Notes under the pieces: model-generated | Told to the model about the DNA's origin: nothing | The model's database searches: none | What the model saw: only the letters and a program-made list of their open reading frames with translations | NCBI GenBank assembly: GCA_021806285.1 | Contig: JAJZYA010000002.1 | Coordinates: 1 to 34,689, forward strand | DNA from: a bacterium | GTDB lineage: Bacteria > Patescibacteriota > Saccharimonadia > Saccharimonadales > UBA4665 | Direction: 5' to 3' | DNA: 34,689 bases | Shown here: positions 19,856 to 27,986 of the stretch, one piece after another | Numbering within the stretch: position 1 is the first letter of the stretch | Layout: the number at the start of each line of letters is the position of its first letter | Translations under genes and position numbers: made by a program

Positions 19856-19880
19856 TTTTAGTTGACTAAGTCAACTAAAA
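19856..19880. promoter_or_regulatory. Perfect 25-bp palindrome, predicted MarR operator
   Basis: TTTTAGTTGACT-A-AGTCAACTAAAA between divergent MFS and marR; overlaps predicted marR -35 TTGACT (19862-19867). Confidence 0.75.
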
Positions 19881-19896
19881 TATTAATATATAGGAT

Positions 19897-20256
19897 ATGA
19901 GCAAAACAATAAAAACTGGTACCGAACAAGAACTTATGGATATTTTATACAGCCTACTTAAAATTAAACATCAAATTATAGAAATCGGAACAAAACACAA
20001 TCTAACATTAATGCAAAGTTTTACTCTATTAATTTTAGATAAGCCTAAGACAACTTTGAAAATAAGTTCGATTTATAATTGCGATGCTTCGAACGTTTCG
20101 GGCATTATTGACGGCCTTGAGGCTAAGCGTTTAATTGTAAAAAAAGCCGATCCTAAAGATCATCGTGTAAAACATATAAACCTCACAGCAAAAGGATTAT
20201 TAACACGAAAAAAACTTGTTGAAAAACTCAATGTTGATTGTTTAAGTTTAGAATAA
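19897..20256 (+). CDS. MarR-family transcriptional regulator (119 aa)
   Basis: Winged-helix NCDASNVSGIIDGLEAKRLIVKKADPKDHRVKHINLTAKG; divergent from MFS transporter. Confidence 0.9.
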   Translation: MSKTIKTGTEQELMDILYSLLKIKHQIIEIGTKHNLTLMQSFTLLILDKPKTTLKISSIYNCDASNVSGIIDGLEAKRLIVKKADPKDHRVKHINLTAKGLLTRKKLVEKLNVDCLSLE

Positions 20257-20281
20257 GTCTTATTAATTAAAATAGCCAAGA

Positions 20282-20578
20282 ATGAATAAGAATAAAAGTG
20301 AACATATATTAAATTCTGCTTCAAGCCTATTGGGTTTTTCGTTTATTGCCATAACAACTTTAAGAGCCTTAAATTTAATTCATAAAACGCATGTCGATGA
20401 ATTTGCATCTATAACGTTAGTAATGTTTATGATGAGTGTTATATTCTCATTTTTGTCGATTCGTTCCAGTGATAAGTTAAAAAGCGACAAGTTCGAGAAG
20501 ATTGCAGATGGTGCTTTTTTGTTTGGCTTATTTATTATGTTGCTCCTTATCGTCTTAATTGAAACAGAAATTGTATAA
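20282..20578 (+). CDS. Small hypothetical membrane protein (98 aa)
   Basis: Hydrophobic segments; between marR and P-type ATPase. Confidence 0.6.
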   Translation: MNKNKSEHILNSASSLLGFSFIAITTLRALNLIHKTHVDEFASITLVMFMMSVIFSFLSIRSSDKLKSDKFEKIADGAFLFGLFIMLLLIVLIETEIV

Positions 20579-20623
20579 AGTTCGATCTCTTACTTTCCTA
20601 AAAAGAGTATAATTAAAGAAGTT

Positions 20624-22951
20624 ATGGATAAAACAAAAAAGGGTTTAACTTCTCAACAGGTCTTAGAACTCCAGGCCAAATTTGGTCCTAACGAATTGCC
20701 AGAACCGAAAGAACATAAAATCAGAATTTGGCTCAAGCAATTTTGGGGACCTTTACCATGGTTATTAGAAATAATCGCTATAATTAGTTATTATTCCGGA
20801 AATCGGATTGAAGCACTTATAATAATTCTCTTGCTTTTTGCCAATGGCTTCATTAGCTTATATCAGCGCTCTAAGACCGACAAAGCATTAAGTCAGTTAC
20901 GTCAATCCCTTCAAACAAAATCTAGAGTTTTTCGTGATTCAAATTGGATTGAAGTATTAACGTCAGAACTTGTTCCGGGCGATTTGGTTCGTTTAAGAAC
21001 CGGTGATATTGTCTCAGCTGACATGCACTTAATCGAAGGTCAGATTAGTGTCGATCAATCCAGTATTACTGGCGAATCCCTTCCGGTTGATTTAGACTCA
21101 ACTGGAACTATATTCTCAGGAAGTATTTTAGTGAAGGGAGAAGCAACCGCTCAGGTTGATCTAATCGGATCTAAAACAAAATTTGGAACTACTGCTCAAC
21201 TTCTAGAAACTGCTCATGCTCCAACTCATATGGAAAGGTTGATATTCACAATTATTAAATATCAATTTGGGTTTAATATTGGGTTAATAATAATAACCGT
21301 ACTATATACATTCCTTATCCATGGTAATTTAACATCAACCGTAGCGCTTGTTATAGTGTTACTAATTACATCTGTTCCGATCGCCTTTCCAACTATGTTT
21401 GCTGTTTCACAAACCTATGGAGCCTCTCAGCTAGCTAAACTTAACGATAATAAAGGAATTTTAGTGCGTCGATTAGCAGCTGTGCAAGATTGCGCTATGA
21501 TGAATGTTCTCTGTACTGATAAGACAGGTACATTGACTATGAATAGCTTATCGATCAGCCAGATTATTGCATACCAAGGATATAGCGAGGATGATGTGTT
21601 GCAAATAGGGGCTGCTTGTTCTAATTTGTCTGATCAAGATCCTATTGATCGAGAAATAATCAAGAAACTTAGAGAACGTAAACTAGGCCTAATAGAACAA
21701 CAGCAATTTGTACCCTTCGATCCGTTGACAAAAAGAACTCAAGCTAGCATCGTCTGGAAAAATAAAAAACAAGTTATATTAAAAGGATTACCAGAGAAGA
21801 TAGGTGCAATTAAGAATAGCCAAAAAGAAGACATCACCACTGATCTCAAGCATTTAAACCAAAAAGGCTATCGAACAATTGCTGTATCAATAGGTACATC
21901 TCTCAAGGATCAAATTATTATAGGTTTAATTTCGTTTGAAGATCCTATAAGAGATGACTCAAAAGAGTTATTATCAGAACTTCAAGCTCATGGCATTGAA
22001 ATCAAAATGATTACTGGAGATAACATTGAAACGGCTAAAAATGTTGCAGAGCAATTGGGCTTAAACGTTAAGGCTTGTAAGACTGAAGATTTAAAGAAAA
22101 ATCCATCTTTGGTGTTGTCTAATAACGTATTCGCTGATGCTTATCCAGAAGATAAGATCTTGATCATTAAAGAACTTCAAAAAAATGGATATACGGTAGG
22201 AATGACGGGTGATGGAGTTAATGATTCTCCAGCTCTACACCAAGCTGAAGTTGGAATTGCCGTTTCCACCGCCACAGATGTTGCTAAAAATTCAGCCAGT
22301 TATATTCTAGTTAACCCCGGTTTAAAAGATATTTTAATTGCTGTTTCAATAAGTCGAGAAGTCTACCAAAGAATACGAACGTGGGGTTTGAACAAGATAG
22401 TTAAAAGTTTCGAAATAGCCGGATTAAGTGTTATTGGTTATTTGCTAACAAGGAACCTCCTTCTTTCTCCACTTCTAGCTGTTTTGTTATTATTCGCTAA
22501 TGATTTTGTAACAATTTCAATATCTACAGATAATTCGGTTGCCGAAAAAAGTCCAGCTAATTGGAATTTATATAAACTTATTTTTTCAGCTGTTAGCCTA
22601 GCTATTGGATTATTAATAATTCTCGGAATTAGCTTGATTCTTGCGGTCAAACTGTTGCATTTCAATAATCTAGAATTGGCAACATTAGCCTTTTTATTAT
22701 TAATCTATCAAGGTCAAGCTAGTTTATATTCATTAAGATCTTATCCCCATTTTTGGTCTATTCGTCCCAGCCGAACTTTGTTTATTGCCACTATTGTAGT
22801 TGGATTAATTATTCTAGCTATGTCTCTACTTGGCTTTATTATCCAAAAAATTCCAATTTCAAGTTTAAGTTTTATTATAATTGTTCCGATAATCAGCTTA
22901 ATATTTACTGACTTATTAAAGAGATATCTACCCGTATCAGATAGAGGTTAA
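20624..22951 (+). CDS. P-type ATPase resembling plasma-membrane H+-ATPases (P3A-like)
   Basis: DKTGTLTMNSL, TGESLPV, MTGDGVNDSPALHQAEVGIAVSTATDVAKNSASYIL; 775 aa, no N-terminal metal-binding domain. Confidence 0.9.
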   Translation: MDKTKKGLTSQQVLELQAKFGPNELPEPKEHKIRIWLKQFWGPLPWLLEIIAIISYYSGNRIEALIIILLLFANGFISLYQRSKTDKALSQLRQSLQTKSRVFRDSNWIEVLTSELVPGDLVRLRTGDIVSADMHLIEGQISVDQSSITGESLPVDLDSTGTIFSGSILVKGEATAQVDLIGSKTKFGTTAQLLETAHAPTHMERLIFTIIKYQFGFNIGLIIITVLYTFLIHGNLTSTVALVIVLLITSVPIAFPTMFAVSQTYGASQLAKLNDNKGILVRRLAAVQDCAMMNVLCTDKTGTLTMNSLSISQIIAYQGYSEDDVLQIGAACSNLSDQDPIDREIIKKLRERKLGLIEQQQFVPFDPLTKRTQASIVWKNKKQVILKGLPEKIGAIKNSQKEDITTDLKHLNQKGYRTIAVSIGTSLKDQIIIGLISFEDPIRDDSKELLSELQAHGIEIKMITGDNIETAKNVAEQLGLNVKACKTEDLKKNPSLVLSNNVFADAYPEDKILIIKELQKNGYTVGMTGDGVNDSPALHQAEVGIAVSTATDVAKNSASYILVNPGLKDILIAVSISREVYQRIRTWGLNKIVKSFEIAGLSVIGYLLTRNLLLSPLLAVLLLFANDFVTISISTDNSVAEKSPANWNLYKLIFSAVSLAIGLLIILGISLILAVKLLHFNNLELATLAFLLLIYQGQASLYSLRSYPHFWSIRPSRTLFIATIVVGLIILAMSLLGFIIQKIPISSLSFIIIVPIISLIFTDLLKRYLPVSDRG

Positions 22952-23031
22952 TGATTATAAGAAGTAGCTAGAAATTATGCATAAACAAACATAGAAATAA
23001 TGGATCATAGATTACATATACTGGTTGCGAC

Positions 23032-23520
23032 CTAGGTAACAATTTTATTAAACACGTCTTTAATACATTCAAACATACTTTCAGTCATCTTGATATCGTT
23101 TAAGTCTTCTTCTTTGGCCCATAAAAAGTCATCATGTTCATTGCTTAATTTAACTTCTCCTGGTTTAACTTCAATTAGTAAATTTATTTGTCTTACTTTT
23201 GGCTTCTTGTCTGTTGAGTAATCAAAACCCTTAAATGTCGTTATTACTCTAGAAGTTAATAGTCCTGTTTCCTCTTTAATTTCTCTGATTGCAGCTTCTT
23301 CAATTGTTTCTCCATAGTCAACACCTCCACCCGGAAGCTCATAGTATCCACCAAGAAAGTCATTAATTGAACGACGTACTAACAGAACTTTGTCGCCTCT
23401 AACAATAGCAACTCCAGTAGATATATGAGTTATACCTTCTTTAGTCGCTTTTTCTCTTATGACATATTCATCTACCATATGTACATATGGTACTTTATAT
23501 TCATTAACTCTGTAAAACAA
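23032..23520 (-). CDS. Nudix hydrolase; start uncertain (track uses TTG 23520, MVDEYV about 14 codons downstream is an alternative)
   Basis: Nudix box GGGVDYGETIEEAAIREIKEETGL. Confidence 0.88.
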   Translation of the reverse strand: MFYRVNEYKVPYVHMVDEYVIREKATKEGITHISTGVAIVRGDKVLLVRRSINDFLGGYYELPGGGVDYGETIEEAAIREIKEETGLLTSRVITTFKGFDYSTDKKPKVRQINLLIEVKPGEVKLSNEHDDFLWAKEEDLNDIKMTESMFECIKDVFNKIVT

Positions 23521-23668
23521 ACTAGCACTGGCAAATAGAATAACTGTGTTTTAACTTGTTCCTGCTAGATTATTAACCATAGGTGTCTTTTACTAGGTCC
23601 ATTGTTAGATGAATGTGGAATAGAGGTATACCAATCTTCGGTAAGGCGCATTTTTGTCCGAAAATGGT

Positions 23669-23938
23669 TTATCCGTATAGCTGACTATGTGTACCTATTA
23701 GTACAAATATGACAATTTTATCATCTTGAATATAGTAGAGAGCTCTTAAATCACCTTGAACATCTATACTTCGACAACCTAAATACTTACCTTTCAAGGC
23801 ATGGTCACGGAGCACTCTATCATTAGGGTTCCTCATAAATAAATCCAAACGTTCATAGAAACGTGCCTGCTGAGCGTCTTTAAGTTTTTGAAACTGTTTT
23901 GTAAAACCTTTTGTAAATTGAATCTGATGATAGAGCAT
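23669..23938 (-). CDS. RelE/YafQ-family mRNA interferase-like toxin 1
   Basis: LKGKYLGCRSIDVQGDLRALYYIQDDKIVIFVLIGTHSQLYG; paired with RHH antitoxin. Confidence 0.88.
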   Translation of the reverse strand: MLYHQIQFTKGFTKQFQKLKDAQQARFYERLDLFMRNPNDRVLRDHALKGKYLGCRSIDVQGDLRALYYIQDDKIVIFVLIGTHSQLYG

Positions 23939-23941
23939 AGA

Positions 23942-24217
23942 TTAAAGGCTTTTAAGGTAATCTACCGCTTCTTGAGCCGTACTAAACACAGGGCTAAGGT
24001 CACCTGCCTCAATTTCCTTCTCAGCTTGTTCTATAAGTTTTTCCATTTTAGGTGTCATTATTTCGACTGCACTAAAATGAATCTGACCTGTCTCCGCTAA
24101 TTCCATAAGATAAGCGTTAACAAGTGTACTTAAAGGTATGCCAAAAGAACCAGCTACCACCTGAGCTTTCTTTTTTACTTGTTCGTCAACTTTAACGTTT
24201 AATATAGCTGTCTTCAT
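23942..24217 (-). CDS. RelB/DinJ-family (ribbon-helix-helix) antitoxin 1
   Basis: ILNVKVDEQVKKKAQVVAGSFGIPLSTLVNAYLMELAETGQIHF; 3 bp before toxin 1. Confidence 0.88.
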   Translation of the reverse strand: MKTAILNVKVDEQVKKKAQVVAGSFGIPLSTLVNAYLMELAETGQIHFSAVEIMTPKMEKLIEQAEKEIEAGDLSPVFSTAQEAVDYLKSL

Positions 24218-24220
24218 ATA

Positions 24221-24252
24221 ACAAAGTATACACTTTGTTTATCAGCCGTCAA
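24221..24252 (-). promoter_or_regulatory. Promoter/operator of TA module 1
   Basis: TTGACG-16-TATACT with palindrome ACAAAGTATACACTTTGT (24221-24238) over the -10; -10 ends 7 nt before ATG. Confidence 0.65.
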
Positions 24253-24343
24253 GCTAAAACTACAGTTATTTGGGTAGTAAACAACTGCAGAAATATACGG
24301 TTAATTTAGCCATGGTAGTTTTGAGAATGTTTACACCCAAGGT

Positions 24344-24469
24344 TTAACAGACATAAAAGTACGGTTTTTGCAGTGAAAATCGGATGTTTTGTGGTGGTGG
24401 AGGGCCTTGTGTGAAACTATTACAACTGAGTTGAGGCTTCATCCAGCCGTTTTTATTACCAATTTTCAT
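24344..24469 (-). CDS. Candidate 41-aa sORF directly after toxin 2
   Basis: MKIGNKNGWMKPQLSCNSFTQGPPPPQNIRFSLQKPYFYVC; starts 5 nt after toxin 2 stop; no homology recognised. Confidence 0.25.
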   Translation of the reverse strand: MKIGNKNGWMKPQLSCNSFTQGPPPPQNIRFSLQKPYFYVC

Positions 24470-24474
24470 ATAAT

Positions 24475-24735
24475 TTAACCGTATAGCTGACTATGAGTAC
24501 CGATTAGGCCAAAGATTATCAATTCTTCACCTCGTTTTATATACAAAGCTCGTAAATCCCCACTAACGTCCATACTCCAATACCCAGCAAATTTACCTTT
24601 AAGAGGATGGACTCTAAGCTTCGGGTTAATTGGGTCTAGTGCAAATAAATGAACTCGTTCATCAAATTGTAGCTGAAATTTCCTAGGTAGCTTTTTATAC
24701 TGTTTTTTAAATTTCGGCATATATTGAATAGTCAT
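24475..24735 (-). CDS. RelE/YafQ-family mRNA interferase-like toxin 2
   Basis: HPLKGKFAGYWSMDVSGDLRALYIKRGEELIIFGLIGTHSQLYG; paralogue of toxin 1. Confidence 0.88.
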   Translation of the reverse strand: MTIQYMPKFKKQYKKLPRKFQLQFDERVHLFALDPINPKLRVHPLKGKFAGYWSMDVSGDLRALYIKRGEELIIFGLIGTHSQLYG

Positions 24736-24740
24736 GGCTT

Positions 24741-25013
24741 CTACTTCTTAAGGTCAGCCAGAAAATCGTCTACGCTATCGAACTTTTTGCTAACTTTACC
24801 TGCCTTTAGGTCTGCCTCAATCTGTACTATCAAACCTTCTAGCTTGGGAGTCATCGGCTCAGGTGCATAAAGCTCAATACGTCGAGTTGATGCAACCTGA
24901 CGCAAGTAAGAATTAACAAGCGTGCTGAGAGTTAAGCCAGCACTTTTAGCAACTTCCTGGGCAGAAGTCTTCACATCTTTGTCTAATTTTACGCTTATAA
25001 CTGTACTGTTCAT
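24741..25013 (-). CDS. RelB/DinJ-family antitoxin 2; start reassigned to 25013
   Basis: MNSTVISVKLDKDVKTSAQEVAKSAGLTLSTLVNSYL; track start at 25031 (MYILCS-) lies inside the predicted promoter. Confidence 0.85.
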   Translation of the reverse strand: MNSTVISVKLDKDVKTSAQEVAKSAGLTLSTLVNSYLRQVASTRRIELYAPEPMTPKLEGLIVQIEADLKAGKVSKKFDSVDDFLADLKK

Positions 25014-25015
25014 AC

Positions 25016-25050
25016 TACAAAGTATATACACTGTAGGATAGTTTTGTCAA
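25016..25050 (-). promoter_or_regulatory. Promoter/operator of TA module 2
   Basis: TTGACA-18-TATACT; imperfect palindrome TACAAAGTATATACACTGTA (16/20 symmetric); -10 ends 7 nt before ATG 25013. Confidence 0.65.
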
Positions 25051-25069
25051 TTCATTTATTATTAACGAA

Positions 25070-25134
25070 ATAAGTTATATATTTTCACCCAAGAACTCCT
25101 TAGATGGAGAGTACTTCTGGATAATCTATATAGG
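25070..25134. repeat. Diverged 65-bp dispersed repeat, copy B
   Basis: 49/65 ungapped identities with 15930-15994. Confidence 0.55.
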
Positions 25135-25213
25135 CAGGAACAGCTTAGTAAGAAATAGTAATAGAAAATTGACAATATAGTAAATAGTTGGCATTCGTGA
25201 TAATATATATTCC

Positions 25214-25831
25214 ATGTCGGAGATACTTGCGCCAAGACACTTAACTATTAAGCATGTTATTGCGCCATTGGCTGCAACAGCGTTACTTTTGTCTGGCTGT
25301 GGTGAATCAAAACCTGCATCATCCCCAAAAGCCGAATCAGTAACTGTAGTACCTAACTTCTCTAAGTTAACCAAAGGTGGAGTTTCTTGCGAACAGGGGT
25401 ATCCCAGGCCATGCTACCAACCCTTATATAAAAGCCCTAAAGAAGAGCGTCCTCTAACTACAAACGATATAGTTAATGCATATACAGTTTCAGGAAACAC
25501 CGTACATGTTAACTGGCCTTACGAAGCTTATGGTAATCACAGGGGGAATCCTGTCTCGGTTGTATGTCAGGTTAAGGGTGAATTAATCTCTAATGCCTAT
25601 GGTCAAAGCACAAAAGTTTGGGATGTTATAAAGGTACCTGTAACAGAAATTAATTCACAGGCGTTATCTGAAGCAGAAAGTGGCAACCATAGTTTTGGTG
25701 TGGAAATAAATAGCCAAAGAAAAGTTGAAGCAGTATTTGCTTACGCTTCAAGTATTTGGCTTGGGGGAAGGTTAAATCAGCTGGGAACATGCAGTCAAAC
25801 TGAAAACCCATCTGGCTACCCCAACGCTTAG
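25214..25831 (+). CDS. Putative lipoprotein, unknown function
   Basis: Signal peptide with lipobox LLLSGC; TAATAT 7 nt before ATG. Confidence 0.7.
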   Translation: MSEILAPRHLTIKHVIAPLAATALLLSGCGESKPASSPKAESVTVVPNFSKLTKGGVSCEQGYPRPCYQPLYKSPKEERPLTTNDIVNAYTVSGNTVHVNWPYEAYGNHRGNPVSVVCQVKGELISNAYGQSTKVWDVIKVPVTEINSQALSEAESGNHSFGVEINSQRKVEAVFAYASSIWLGGRLNQLGTCSQTENPSGYPNA

Positions 25832-25876
25832 TCTTATATAAATTATCTCAGGGTATAGAAAATTACAGGGAACGTC

Positions 25877-25953
25877 TGGAGGGCCCAGTGGGACTCGAAC
25901 CCACGACACCCTGCTTAAAAGGCAGGTGCTCTAACCGACTGAGCTATGGGCCC
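25877..25953 (-). tRNA. tRNA-Lys(UUU) with encoded CCA
   Basis: GGGCCCATAGCTCAGTCGGTTAGAGCACCTGCCTTTTAAGCAGGGTGTCGTGGGTTCGAGTCCCACTGGGCCCTCCA; 7-bp acceptor stem, anticodon loop CTTTTAA. Confidence 0.96.
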
Positions 25954-26026
25954 ATTGTTGGTATTTTTATTTTATTACCCCTTACATTATTACTTCTTTT
26001 AGCCAAATGTCAATATATCCAAGATG

Positions 26027-26533
26027 TTATTTTTTATGCTTTAAAGCTGATCCACCTTTATGTGAGAATTTACTTCTTTGTAAAACTAACATTATTAAAA
26101 TTATAAATGAAGATACCGCTATTACATTACTTTTCTGATTATTTAACTTTAGCCAGTATTTATTGTCTAAAATTCCAGAATTTAGGGTATGAGGTAAAAT
26201 GGGAACTAATAAATAGGCTAGCAATACGCCTACACAAATAGACCCTATTAAATTAAAAGAGAACAGTCCACCTTTGGCGGTTCTTATCATTAAGATTATC
26301 ACTAAAACTAGAGGGACTAATAACAACAACAGTTTCAAATTATTTATATAACTTATGTGATTTATATAATTAGAAGATTTTAAAAAATGTTTTAAGATCG
26401 GATTATTATCTACGAATTCAGAAACAACAGCCCCAAGACAAAGAGTTAAATAAGCAACTAACGAATTTACCTTAAATATTTCTATTAAGATAATGGGAGA
26501 TAAAATAATTCCAATTAAAATGACTAGTGCCAT
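26027..26533 (-). CDS. Hypothetical membrane protein (168 aa)
   Basis: Several hydrophobic segments; TATATT 7 nt before ATG. Confidence 0.6.
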   Translation of the reverse strand: MALVILIGIILSPIILIEIFKVNSLVAYLTLCLGAVVSEFVDNNPILKHFLKSSNYINHISYINNLKLLLLLVPLVLVIILMIRTAKGGLFSFNLIGSICVGVLLAYLLVPILPHTLNSGILDNKYWLKLNNQKSNVIAVSSFIILIMLVLQRSKFSHKGGSALKHKK

Positions 26534-26582
26534 TACTATTAATATACCATAAGCTTTATGAGGCTAAGCTTAGATTTTTATT

Positions 26583-27485
26583 TTAAGCCCCTACTTTATC
26601 TTTTTTTCGTCGAGCTTTAGCGTTTTGTTCTATATAATCTATTATTTTACTGGCCACATCCCTGTTAGTAATCTTTTCAATTTGAAATCCTGGGCTAGAA
26701 TTAACCTCTAATACTAAAGGTCCTTCTTCAGAACGTAACATATCAACACCACAAACCGTAAGTCCCATAGCTTTAGCGGCCTTAAGTGCCGTTTTTCTTT
26801 CAGTGTCTGTTAGTTTGATTGCTTCTCCGCCACCTCCTTGATGAAGGTTAGATCTAAAGTCCCCTTCAAAACTTTTTCGGCGCATACTAGCGACTACGTG
26901 ACCATTAACAATAAAAGCACGAATATCTTCTCCTGCACTCTCTGAGATAAACTCTTGAACTAAAAAATTTACATTTTCAACATTAAAGGCCTGCATCACA
27001 GCTAAAGCAGCTTTTTTGGTTTCAGCCAAAACTACTCCGTTACCGTGTGTTCCGCGAGCAACTTTTATTATTACGGGTGCACCTCCAACTAAATCTAAAA
27101 CTCCATCAAAATCTGCCACTTCTCTAGCAAAGACAGTTTTAGGTATACCTACTCCAGCTTTGGCTAAAATTTGAAGACTTCTTAATTTATCTCTCGAACG
27201 AACTATAGATATTGAACTATTAGTAGTAAAAACGTTTTGCATTTCAAACTGTCTAACTATGGAAGACCCATATTTGGTAAGCTTTGAAGAAATTCTAGGA
27301 ATAATAGCATCGATGTTCTTAATCTGCTTACCTCTATAGTTAACGATTGGATTGCCTCTTTCTAGCGATACGAAACAACGAGCATAATTAACTACCTGAA
27401 CTTCGTGACCCCTTTCTTTAGCAACCTCTTTCAACCGAGTTGTTGAATAGTTTTTAGGTTCTTTAGATAAAATAACAATATTCAT
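26583..27485 (-). CDS. rimK: RimK-family ATP-grasp ligase
   Basis: VIIKVARGTHGNGVVLAE, LVQEFISESAGEDIRAFIVNGHVVASMRR, GVDMLRSEEGPLVLEVNSSPGFQIEK. Confidence 0.92.
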   Translation of the reverse strand: MNIVILSKEPKNYSTTRLKEVAKERGHEVQVVNYARCFVSLERGNPIVNYRGKQIKNIDAIIPRISSKLTKYGSSIVRQFEMQNVFTTNSSISIVRSRDKLRSLQILAKAGVGIPKTVFAREVADFDGVLDLVGGAPVIIKVARGTHGNGVVLAETKKAALAVMQAFNVENVNFLVQEFISESAGEDIRAFIVNGHVVASMRRKSFEGDFRSNLHQGGGGEAIKLTDTERKTALKAAKAMGLTVCGVDMLRSEEGPLVLEVNSSPGFQIEKITNRDVASKIIDYIEQNAKARRKKDKVGA

Positions 27486-27931
27486 AAGACCACCTCCTTA
27501 AATAAATCACTATCGCTTTTTTTATGATTAAAACTTACATGAACCAAGAATTTATTGCGAAGCAGCCTTCTTCCAATTAGAACAGGATATTGCTTGGTAC
27601 TACGATTAGCAAGTGTAAAACGAGCCCTAACCTTTCGTCCATTAATCCTTACTCTTAGATATACTGCGTACCTTTTCTCAACATGGCCAAAAGAATTATT
27701 AATCTTATAGAGCTTATAATCTTTTGTTTTAATAGTTTTTCCTGAATAATACGGAGAATTCGGACCTAAAAGTTTAAAAGATAGAATTTTGTTTTCAAGT
27801 TTTATATCGGAAGCCCAAATAGAAGAACTATCGGCTCCAGTATCTACTTTAGCAGGTAAATCATATATACCGTAATCTACTAAAGATATACGAGTTTCCT
27901 TACCTATTAATTGTATCTTTCGGGTTAACAT
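27482..27931 (-). CDS. RimB-like retropepsin-type protease (COG4067-type)
   Basis: PAKVDTGADSSSIWASDIKL, KVRARFTLANRSTKQYPVLIGRRLLRNKFLVHV; ATGA overlap with rimK; promoter TTGAAA-17-TATAAT upstream. Confidence 0.85.
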   Translation of the reverse strand: MLTRKIQLIGKETRISLVDYGIYDLPAKVDTGADSSSIWASDIKLENKILSFKLLGPNSPYYSGKTIKTKDYKLYKINNSFGHVEKRYAVYLRVRINGRKVRARFTLANRSTKQYPVLIGRRLLRNKFLVHVSFNHKKSDSDLFKEVVL

Positions 27932-27986
27932 AATTGATTTGTAAATTAATGCTAATTATAGCATATATATACTTGTTTTTCAAGCA

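Noticed and set aside
13226-25374. Short ORFs 13226-13420, 15687-15884, 16954-17166, 22438-22665, 23888-24100, 25126-25374
   Set aside because: Antisense to annotated genes or intergenic without motif, SD or promoter support
25888-26106. ORF MGLEPTTPCLKGRCSNRLSYGP...
   Set aside because: Classic spurious ORF made by reading the complement of a tRNA gene (tRNA-Lys 25877-25953)
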